Assembly (NCBI GenBank): GCA_030636485.1
Contig: DAOVWV010000039.1
Span: 1 to 9,019, forward strand
Length of the DNA: 9,019 nucleotides
Direction of reading: 5' to 3'
From: Methyloprofundus sp.
GTDB taxonomy: Bacteria > Pseudomonadota > Gammaproteobacteria > Methylococcales > Methylomonadaceae
Both the position numbers and the translations under genes were made by a program. This document shows positions 1 to 4,991 of this stretch, in pieces; position 1 is the stretch's first letter; every line of letters begins with the position of its first letter. The notes under the pieces are model-generated. The model had not been told where the DNA came from. It saw only the letters and a program-made list of their open reading frames with translations, and searched no databases.

Positions 1-283
1 ATGACGAAAACTACTCAATGGCTTTAGCTGCTTAAACCCAGCACCATTCTCCTGGCTATCTGTGCTTATGCGGGTAGAGTCCTTCGGGACATCTAGGAGT
101 CACTTTACATAAGATCGCGCTAAGAACTTTGTTCGGAGTTCTGTCCCGCTAAACCCAATCGAAATCGCTATAAGTATCTTGGTCCGACGGGTAGCTTCTA
201 GTTAAATTAAAGTGCGGAATAAACATGTAGATCCAAAGGCGGAGTGCTTGCGGACGGGGGTTCAATTCCCCCCGTCTCCACCA
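1..283 (+). ncRNA. ssrA: tmRNA, 3' portion (5' end outside window)
   Basis: Transfer-messenger RNA rescues stalled ribosomes and tags the nascent protein for proteolysis. The window opens inside the tag reading frame: codons from position 3 read D-E-N-Y-S-M-A-L-A-A and end at TAA 33-35, so with the usual preceding residues the tag would be of the ANDENY...ALAA type. The following pseudoknot region includes the GGGTAGAGTCC stretch near 74. The 3' tRNA-like part is clear: a T-arm with a G-rich/C-rich stem around TTCAATT (about 254-275), then the acceptor strand ending CTCCACCA at 276-283. The order GCGGAC...GGGTTCAA...CTCCACCA closely follows E. coli ssrA. The 5' acceptor half and tag resume codon lie upstream of the window. 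Identification is near certain; only completeness is limited. Confidence 0.96.
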
Positions 284-356
284 ATAAAGCATTAATTTTA
301 AAAGGATTTAAAATTTAATATCGCTAATTTTGCGGTAAATTGGCGGTATAAACAGA

Positions 357-402
357 CAAAACCTGATAATTTAGGGCTAACCTAGGTTATCAGGTTTTTT
401 TA
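357..402 (+). terminator. Rho-independent terminator downstream of ssrA
   Basis: An 11-bp inverted repeat, AAACCTGATAA (359-369) and TTATCAGGTTT (387-397), encloses a 17-nt loop and is followed by a run of seven T in total. It lies 75 bases after the tmRNA CCA end, on the strand expected for an ssrA precursor terminator. The A-rich left side may let it work weakly on the other strand too. The long spacing from CCA would leave a 3' trailer to be trimmed by RNases. Confidence 0.85.
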
Positions 403-521
403 TGCCTATTGATAGGCTTTAGTACTATACCGCTAAAAGCTAATGCCGCTTTCCCAGAAAATTCAATATTAGATTAAGTGCTATAATATTTACCAATGTC
501 CAGCAAGGTATTATTTGTAAC

Positions 522-551
522 TTCTCATTATTTACGGGTAAATAATGAGAA
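522..551. repeat. Perfect 14-bp inverted repeat (hairpin)
   Basis: TTCTCATTATTTAC (522-535) is followed by GG and then its exact reverse complement (538-551). The transcript would form a long AU-rich hairpin with a tiny loop. On the + strand it is followed by AATTTTC, too short a T run for a standard terminator. It could be a weak bidirectional terminator, a protein-binding palindrome, or the end of the dispersed repeat that follows, since CGGGTAAAT also occurs in the inverted copy near 2382-2390. Confidence 0.75.
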
Positions 552-556
552 ATTTT

Positions 557-655
557 CGCCACTCCCGAAGTCTTTTGATCGGAAATCTACGCTGAGCATA
601 GACTCCTGCTAAGCCTTGTGCCCACGCTTGACTGGGTAGTCATGCAGGAATGACC
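557..655 (-). repeat. Degenerate dispersed repeat, copy 1 (REP/MITE-like)
   Basis: This stretch has imperfect inverted ends: CACTCCCGAAG near 560-570 and GCAGGAATGACC near 644-655, both variants of the GTCATTCCC palindrome common in proteobacterial REP-like elements. Inside are a near-palindrome around 588-602 (CTACGCT-G-AGCATAG, one mismatch), a 24-base core at 615-638 ending CTTGACTGGGTA, and a small hairpin GTCAT...ATGAC at 639-654. The core reappears inverted at 2349-2371. It lies upstream of the RelBE genes and has no open frame of its own. The family name is unknown to me; boundaries are approximate. Confidence 0.6.
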
Positions 656-662
656 TTTTTTG

Positions 663-716
663 TATAGTTCAGGTTCTAGTGGGTAATAAAAAGTTACTAT
701 TTTTTAAGGTAAAGCA
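663..716 (+). promoter_or_regulatory. Likely promoter/operator and RBS region of relBE
   Basis: A TATAGT -10-like box at 663-668 or TACTAT at 695-700 could start transcription, though neither has a good -35. A small dyad GTAA-N7-TTAC (about 683-697) lies just before the gene, where a RelB-type ribbon-helix-helix antitoxin would autoregulate. AAGGT at 706-710 sits 6-7 bases before the ATG at 717 and is a reasonable Shine-Dalgarno site, supporting that start. The promoter assignment is weak; the ribosome binding site is better. Confidence 0.4.
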
Positions 717-944
717 ATGATTAATATAAATTTAAACAATGAATTAAGCCGTGAACTTGAGAAAATGGCGCAGAATTTACATATGCCTGTAGAAGATGTC
801 ATTAATGAAGCCATTAATGACAAATTAGCCGACTACCAAGATATTAAAACCGCTGAGGAAATGCTTAATAAAATTGAAAGTGGAGAAGAACAGCTTATTC
901 CTTGGAAGCAGGTAAAAGAAAACCTTTATGACTTGGGAAATTAA
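717..944 (+). CDS. relB: RelB-family ribbon-helix-helix antitoxin
   Basis: This 75-residue protein is the antitoxin of a type II module. It should neutralise the RelE-like toxin encoded next to it and bind its own promoter. Residues 2-8 (ININLNN) fit the DNA-contacting beta strand of a ribbon-helix-helix fold, followed by helices at about 9-21 and 25-38. The acidic tail (about 44-75, with AEEMLNKIESGEE then a KQVKENL helix) matches the toxin-binding tail of small RelB proteins with the pattern AE-x-L-x-x-I-x-x-G. The ATG has an AAGG site upstream. The gene overlaps the toxin gene by 17 bases, typical for antitoxin-first coupling. Base composition is about 32% GC for the pair by hand count, lower than sampled stretches of the flanking chromosomal genes, which suggests acquisition. 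Family-level assignment is firm; the cognate DNA target is not shown. Confidence 0.88.
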   Translation: MININLNNELSRELEKMAQNLHMPVEDVINEAINDKLADYQDIKTAEEMLNKIESGEEQLIPWKQVKENLYDLGN

Positions 945-1194
945 ACTAAGCAGTAAGTCTGCAAAAACTCTTACAGCCCTAGATCATTCCACTAAAAAAC
1001 GTATAGAAAGTTTTATTGATAAGTTAAGTAAAACAGACTCTCCACGCTCTACAGGTAAAGCGTTACAAGGTAATTTAAAAGGTTTATGGCGGTATAGAGC
1101 CGGTGATTATCGTTTAATTTGTCAGCTAAAAGATAATGAATTAATTATTTTGCTATTAGAAATTGGACACCGTAAAGCAATTTATAAAAATTAG
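928..1194 (+). CDS. relE: RelE/ParE-superfamily toxin, RelE-like mRNA interferase
   Basis: This 88-residue protein has the RelE fold signature. A basic N-terminal helical hairpin (about 8-35) is followed by KALQGNLKGLWRYRAGDYRLIC at 44-65, given here in part, and the closing IGHRKAIYKN at 79-88. K51, R55, R57, R62, R82 and Y86 sit where RelE toxins carry the basic and tyrosine residues used for ribosome-dependent mRNA cleavage, so the toxin looks active. The retained terminal Arg and Tyr favour RelE-type activity over gyrase-poisoning ParE, but sequence alone does not settle this. The ATG lies inside the antitoxin gene with no strong ribosome site (an AGG about 15 bases upstream), so translation is probably coupled to relB. 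Length is normal for the family and the gene appears intact. Confidence 0.9.
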   Translation: MTWEIKLSSKSAKTLTALDHSTKKRIESFIDKLSKTDSPRSTGKALQGNLKGLWRYRAGDYRLICQLKDNELIILLLEIGHRKAIYKN

Positions 1195-1248
1195 ATAGCA
1201 AAGATAACTTGAAACACAAAGTATAGGCAGACTAAAATAGTGCGTAAC

Positions 1249-1302
1249 AAAACCCGCCAAGGCTATGCTCTTCGGAACACCCTCAAACTGGCGGGTTATT
1301 TC
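1249..1302. terminator. Shared bidirectional terminator between the two TA modules
   Basis: AACCCGCCA (1251-1259) pairs with TGGCGGGTT (1289-1297), a 9-bp GC-rich stem around a 29-nt loop. On the - strand it is followed by TTTTGTT, a good terminator for the RES gene; on the + strand by ATTTCGTTTT, adequate for relE. It is placed between the convergent gene ends at 1194 and 1350, as expected for a shared terminator. The loop is unusually long and contains CTCTTCGGA, which may form a short inner hairpin. Confidence 0.8.
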
Positions 1303-1349
1303 GTTTTAGGCTATAAATTTTATTGTGGTGGGTTGTAGTATATCTAACC

Positions 1350-1889
1350 TTACTCACCTTTCCATGAAGCTTTTGATTTTGGTAGGCGCTTAAAATCATC
1401 AATCACCTGAATATAATTGGGCGGTGTATCTGACCATTGCCACAACACTAAATTTTGGTTTTTCTCTGTACACCCTGGCGCAAAGCTTCGACATTTAATA
1501 CCTGAAACACCTAATGATTGTAATTGTTTGACTAACTTCCAAGTGGGTGGCTGTTGTTTTTGTGTGGCCAAATCTTCCCAGGCACAGGCTAATTCAGTTG
1601 GACTAAAACCCAGTAAGCTGAGTGTACTGGAATCATTGAGATCAACAATCTTTGCACAATCAACATCGTATGTAATGATAGTCATAGGCTGTGCTTTGAA
1701 AGGAAATCCCTGTTGCGCCTCCATCCATGCCGTTGTTAAATCAAGTGACGAATATAAGGCCAGGCTTTCAGGGCAATTAAAACGCCCACCCTGTTTTTTA
1801 GCCCCTGCACCCGATAGCGGATCAAACGCCCACATGGGATGGTGCGCTCTATAGACAACGCCAGTAAACCGAAATGTGGGTATACTCAA
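1350..1889 (-). CDS. RES-domain toxin (NAD-degrading type, ParT/MbcT family)
   Basis: This 179-residue protein is the toxin of an Xre/RES type II module. Characterised RES toxins deplete cellular NAD+ by hydrolysis or phosphorolysis, or ADP-ribosylate a host enzyme. The family pattern is visible: YRAHHP with R14, the GGRFN loop with R36, LYSS at 45-48, TAWMEA with E57, then GVSGIKCRS with S135 and N146-LVLW. These cover the conserved Arg, Tyr, Glu and Ser positions, so the enzyme looks intact. The start is TTG at 1889, overlapping the antitoxin TGA by four bases (TTGA), with AGAGGG about nine bases upstream. The first in-frame ATG is M19 and would remove R14, so TTG is preferred. Coupled translation from a weak start probably keeps toxin below antitoxin. 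Which NAD reaction it performs cannot be read from the sequence. Confidence 0.9.
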   Translation of the reverse strand: MSIPTFRFTGVVYRAHHPMWAFDPLSGAGAKKQGGRFNCPESLALYSSLDLTTAWMEAQQGFPFKAQPMTIITYDVDCAKIVDLNDSSTLSLLGFSPTELACAWEDLATQKQQPPTWKLVKQLQSLGVSGIKCRSFAPGCTEKNQNLVLWQWSDTPPNYIQVIDDFKRLPKSKASWKGE

Positions 1890-2248
1890 GCGTAACCGCC
1901 CTCTGCAATACGAGAAAGATAATCTTTAACCGCTTTTGCTCGTCCTTCTTTAACTAAATCTTCGGCTGTTTTATCACCAAAAGAATGTAACGGTTGAGAG
2001 CGAAACCATGCAAAAGCACGACCGACACTCCCTGACCATTCAGTGACACGGTTAATAATTTCTACTGTATCTCGTAACCTAGCTTGTGTTGCTTTGCTTT
2101 TGAGCCTGGCTACTTTAGAGACTGAATCTCTGGATAAGCCTGTCACTTCAGCAAGATCGCTTTTAGTGATATGCAATTCTTTTGCAAGTGCAGCTGATGC
2201 AACTAAGCCATCATTATCGATAACGGTGTGTAAAAAATCAATACTCAT
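1886..2248 (-). CDS. Xre/MbcA/ParS-family antitoxin (DUF2384 C-terminal domain)
   Basis: This 120-residue antitoxin is the partner of the RES toxin encoded immediately downstream. Residues about 27-51 (ITKSDLAEVTGLSRDSVSK...) form a Xre-like helix-turn-helix. Residues about 69-120 form the toxin-binding domain, with the characteristic AFAWFRSQPL at 78-87 and a terminal GGYA that in this family plugs the RES active site. I chose ATG 2248 because GAGG lies eight bases upstream; the alternative TTG six bases earlier would place that site only two bases away. A consensus-like promoter with an overlapping palindrome lies just upstream, so autorepression is likely. The upstream lon-like gene is on the same strand, so some read-through is possible. 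Confidence 0.92.
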   Translation of the reverse strand: MSIDFLHTVIDNDGLVASAALAKELHITKSDLAEVTGLSRDSVSKVARLKSKATQARLRDTVEIINRVTEWSGSVGRAFAWFRSQPLHSFGDKTAEDLVKEGRAKAVKDYLSRIAEGGYA

Positions 2249-2284
2249 TATCAATGCCTCATTTTATTTACATTATCAAGGGCA

Positions 2285-2313
2285 ATTATAGGGGCATTTA
2301 TTGTAGTTTACAA
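2285..2313 (-). promoter_or_regulatory. Sigma-70 promoter of the Xre/RES operon
   Basis: Read on the - strand: -35 TTGTAA (2308-2313), a spacer of exactly 17 bp, then a perfect -10 TATAAT (2285-2290). Transcription would begin near 2278, leaving a leader of about 30 bases before the ATG at 2248. The -10 match, ideal spacing and position make this the strongest promoter prediction in the window. Confidence 0.78.
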
Positions 2314-2314
2314 T
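2300..2314. promoter_or_regulatory. Palindromic operator overlapping the -35 box
   Basis: ATTGTAGTTTACAAT is a perfect 6-3-6 palindrome that covers the -35 hexamer of the Xre/RES promoter. Its size suits a dimeric Xre repressor, and blocking the -35 is the usual autoregulation mode of toxin-antitoxin operons. A weaker related motif (AATGTAAAT on the - strand, about 2266-2274) lies after the predicted start and might be a second, lower-affinity site. Binding by this Xre protein is inferred. Confidence 0.7.
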
Positions 2315-2330
2315 GGCTAAATATAACAAA

Positions 2331-2390
2331 CTTCGGGAATGACGACCTTACCCAGTCAAGATGAGCACAAGCTTTATCTGCATTTACCCG
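2331..2390 (+). repeat. Degenerate dispersed repeat, copy 2 (inverted relative to copy 1)
   Basis: Starting at CTTCGGGAATGAC (2331-2343), this stretch contains TACCCAGTCAAG at 2349-2360 and GCACAAG at 2365-2371. These are the reverse complements of the copy 1 core at 615-638: 12 bases exact plus 7 exact, with a short diverged spacer and a one-base length difference. The far end CATTTACCCG (2381-2390) also matches, inverted, the CGGGTAAAT found at 535-543. The end joined to the core differs between the copies, so this is a related rather than identical element. It lies between the lon-like gene and the Xre promoter. Confidence 0.6.
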
Positions 2391-2423
2391 TATACTTACT
2401 TATCTGTCATCATGATAGCTTAA

Positions 2424-4814
2424 CTATTTATCAGCCGCCATAAACTGCTTCCTGATGGTATTAAAGCTTAATAATTGTGCCTCAACTTTAGCATTGAATG
2501 AGTCCTCAGCAAAGCTGCCGTCGTCGTTACGAATACCAGGCTCCATATCAGTCAGGCATTGCAAAGCTTCATCAACAGTTTCTACCGTATAAATATTAAA
2601 CTGTTTTGCTTTAGCCGCATGCACTACATCCCAGCGCAACATTAAATATTTAACATTACTGGCGGGTATGATGACACCCTGAGTGCCCGTTAAGCCCTTT
2701 TCTTTACAGATATCAAAAAAGCCTTCTATCTTTTCATTGACACCACCGATTGGCTGCACCTGGCCTAATTGATTAACCGAACCGGTGATTGCAAGCTCCT
2801 GACGTAGAGGGATTTCAGCCAGAGATGATAAAATGACACATAATTCAGCCAATGATGCACTATCGCCTTCGATATGACCGTATGATTGTTCAAATACCAG
2901 GCTGGCAGCCATAGAAAAAGGCGTATTACGGGCATAACGGGAGGAAATAAAGCTGGATAATATCAATACACCCTTGGAATGAATAGCGCCGCCAAGTTTG
3001 GTTTCTTTTTCTATATCAACGACTTTTCCATTACCAAATCGAGTTGTAGCCGTGATTCGAGAAGGCTGGCCGAACATAAATTCACCCAATTGCAAAACTG
3101 ACAAGGCATTGATCTGGCCAACGACTTTATTTTCAGTGTCGATCAAAACGGTCCCACGGTGAATATTTTCGTACATTTTTTCCCGAATTCTGTCCAGACG
3201 ATGCACCTTTTGCTCAATAGCTTGCTCTACATCACTGCTGGCGATAATGTCATGACCGTGATACTTGGCCCAATAATCTGATTCGGTTAATAGATCCTTA
3301 ATGCTGCGCAGATGAGTAGACAATTTTTCTGCATCACCTGTGAGTCTGGCACCTTGTTCAATCACTCGCGCGACAGCTTGAGGGCTTAAGGGGCTTAACT
3401 GGTCACGACTGGCAATAGTCGCTAATACCCGGGCATATTCCAGTTCGTTATTATCACGCTTGACCGAATCATCAAAATCAGCGGCAACTTTAAACAAATC
3501 CTGAAATTCAGGGTCATACTGACTCAGCAGATAATAAATCAACCGGTCACCATAAATGATCAGTTTTATATTCAGCGGAATGGGTTCAGGCTCCAGAGAT
3601 GAACTGCTGGTCAGGCTTAAAGAACGCTCCAGTGATTCAATACGAATTTCACCCGCCTGCAAGACCCTTTTTAAACATTCCCAGGCATAGGGTTGCATTA
3701 ACAGTTTACGTGCATCAAAGATTAAATATCCGCCATTAGCACGGTGCAAAGCACCGGGTTTGATCATGGTGAAATCAGTGATCAGAGTTCCCATAAATGC
3801 CTGGTGATCAAAATGCCCCAGCAGGTTACCATAATTCGGATGATCCTCCTGTACCACAGGGGCTGAGCTGCCTTCACCGTTGGAAATAATCAAGTTAACC
3901 TGATAACGCTTAAACGGATTAGCTTCCTGTGGGGACTCCATAAAAGGCAGCGTTTGTTCCCTATGTGGAATAAAATCTCGTACATGCTGTAGGATATCAG
4001 AATTTACATCTTCCAGATAACTCAGTACTTCAAGTTGTTGGGCATATTTATTTTTCAATTCTTCAATAGAATGATTAACCGCCAGGGCGGCAACTTCGCG
4101 ATTCAATTTTTGTAATTTACGTTTGTTTTCTTTACGCCAGAGAGGAAATTTTTTCAGCAACTTTTGTAAATTTTGCTGTAAATCCACAATACTTTGTTTA
4201 TATTTTTGTTGTTCAGCCTTATCCAGTTTGTTGAATTTATCAGGCCCAAGGGTATTATTTTCATCATCAACAGGCGTAAAGGCATACCCAGTCGGTGTTT
4301 CGGCCAGAATAATATGCGAGTTTATCGCCTCTTCCCGCAATTTCTCAATTTCCTTCGCTTCTCTCTGGCGGTATTCCTCTTCAATTTCTTCCGTTTTAGA
4401 ACGGTATTCATCGCCATCAAAAGCCGCTGGTATGGCAACGCTGAGTTCATCAATCAGCTCTTCCATATCTTCTTGAAATTCTTTTCCTTTTCCAGAAAAA
4501 AATTTGATTGCTTGAGGCTTGGCAGGTTCTTTGAAATTATTGATATAACACCAGTCAGGAGGCGCTGGGCGCTGCTGGGATTCATGCTTAACCAGCTGCA
4601 GTATAGTGGTGAGTTTTCCTGTCCCTGAAGGAGCCAGTGCAAAGATATTATAACCACGTTGATCCACTCGCATGCCAAACTGAATAGAATCAATAGCGCG
4701 ATCCTGACCAAGAAAAATATCAATATTTTCCAGCTCAGAAGTATCTTTAAAATGAAAATTCTCAATATTGCAGGGTTTATAGAGAAAGTCTGGGTTCAAC
4801 GCTTGTTTTTTCAT
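2424..4814 (-). CDS. Lon-like ATP-dependent protease (COG1067 LonB-like, S16 family)
   Basis: This 796-residue protein is an AAA+ serine protease of the LonB-like group, distinct from canonical Lon because it lacks the long N-terminal substrate domain at its front. Walker A is APSGTGKLT (61-69). A charged, probably coiled-coil insertion spans about 135-265. The HRANGGYLIFDA stretch at 357-368 is the Walker-B-like region with Asp-Ala rather than Asp-Glu, which I recall as usual in this group. The C-terminal S16 domain starts near 560 and carries the dyad S652 (GDSAS) and K695 (NEKIEG), so it should be proteolytically active. No membrane anchor is seen, unlike archaeal LonB, so it is probably cytoplasmic. 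ATG 4814 begins MKKQAL with only a weak purine-rich ribosome site. Substrates are unknown; general quality control is likely, and degradation of the adjacent antitoxins is conceivable but unproven. Confidence 0.93.
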   Translation of the reverse strand: MKKQALNPDFLYKPCNIENFHFKDTSELENIDIFLGQDRAIDSIQFGMRVDQRGYNIFALAPSGTGKLTTILQLVKHESQQRPAPPDWCYINNFKEPAKPQAIKFFSGKGKEFQEDMEELIDELSVAIPAAFDGDEYRSKTEEIEEEYRQREAKEIEKLREEAINSHIILAETPTGYAFTPVDDENNTLGPDKFNKLDKAEQQKYKQSIVDLQQNLQKLLKKFPLWRKENKRKLQKLNREVAALAVNHSIEELKNKYAQQLEVLSYLEDVNSDILQHVRDFIPHREQTLPFMESPQEANPFKRYQVNLIISNGEGSSAPVVQEDHPNYGNLLGHFDHQAFMGTLITDFTMIKPGALHRANGGYLIFDARKLLMQPYAWECLKRVLQAGEIRIESLERSLSLTSSSSLEPEPIPLNIKLIIYGDRLIYYLLSQYDPEFQDLFKVAADFDDSVKRDNNELEYARVLATIASRDQLSPLSPQAVARVIEQGARLTGDAEKLSTHLRSIKDLLTESDYWAKYHGHDIIASSDVEQAIEQKVHRLDRIREKMYENIHRGTVLIDTENKVVGQINALSVLQLGEFMFGQPSRITATTRFGNGKVVDIEKETKLGGAIHSKGVLILSSFISSRYARNTPFSMAASLVFEQSYGHIEGDSASLAELCVILSSLAEIPLRQELAITGSVNQLGQVQPIGGVNEKIEGFFDICKEKGLTGTQGVIIPASNVKYLMLRWDVVHAAKAKQFNIYTVETVDEALQCLTDMEPGIRNDDGSFAEDSFNAKVEAQLLSFNTIRKQFMAADK

Positions 4815-4991
4815 TTTTATTCTTTAATGTTAAATCACTCCATGCAGAGCATAGATGTTAAAGTATGAACTATCCCAAGTAAAAATAATAACATAAGACA
4901 CAAGGCAGCGTCGCCCCAAAACTGAAGCGGGGTTATTATTCCTGTTATAAGCAACATCTTTTCGCCAACTAAATTGTTGTTATATTGATTC
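4815..4991. promoter_or_regulatory. Divergent intergenic region of lon-like and permease genes
   Basis: This 177-bp gap must hold promoters for both directions. For the permease, an extended -10 TGTTATAAG (4943-4951) with a poor -35 CTGAAG (4922-4927, 18 bp away) is the best candidate and would give a leader of about 35 bases. For the lon-like gene no match stands out; there is no clear heat-shock (sigma-32) promoter. No strong palindrome suggesting a local regulator was seen. Confidence 0.35.

Larger units (their letters stand above)
284..716. other. Gene-free stretch between ssrA and the RelBE module
   Basis: About 430 bases without a convincing gene. It holds the ssrA terminator, two GCGGTA hexamers exactly 11 bp apart (332-337 and 343-348), an inverted TACCGC at 428-433 and a related GCCGC at 445-449, a perfect 14-bp hairpin (522-551), and a degenerate dispersed repeat (about 557-655). 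A TATAAT box at 482-487 has no good -35 partner. The only reading frame near it is a 38-codon ORF at 496-612, with no visible ribosome binding site, that runs through the hairpin and repeat. The 3' end of ssrA is a known target for tyrosine recombinases, so this may be an integration scar, but no integrase or duplicated ssrA end is visible in the window. Confidence 0.6.

Noticed and set aside
496..612. 38-codon ORF with an N-terminus resembling a glycosyltransferase start
   Set aside because: No ribosome binding site is visible and it reads straight through the perfect hairpin and the dispersed repeat; the resemblance is short and probably chance.
284..716. CRISPR array or tRNA gene in the gene-free stretch
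   Set aside because: There are no regularly spaced identical repeats and no cloverleaf; the repeats seen are inverted and irregular.
1240..1310. Integron attC-like site around the long-loop hairpin after relE
   Set aside because: Toxin-antitoxin cassettes often end in attC sites, but the RYYYAAC and GTTRRRY core boxes are not present at the ends and the stem fits a shared terminator better.
1417..1854. 145-codon + strand frame opposite the RES gene
   Set aside because: It is antisense to a well-supported RES toxin with conserved residues, and its own product shows no recognisable pattern.
4123..4868. Overlapping frames on both strands within and beside the start of the lon-like gene
   Set aside because: They are out-of-frame shadows of the coiled-coil and AAA region, with low-complexity Ser/Phe-rich products.
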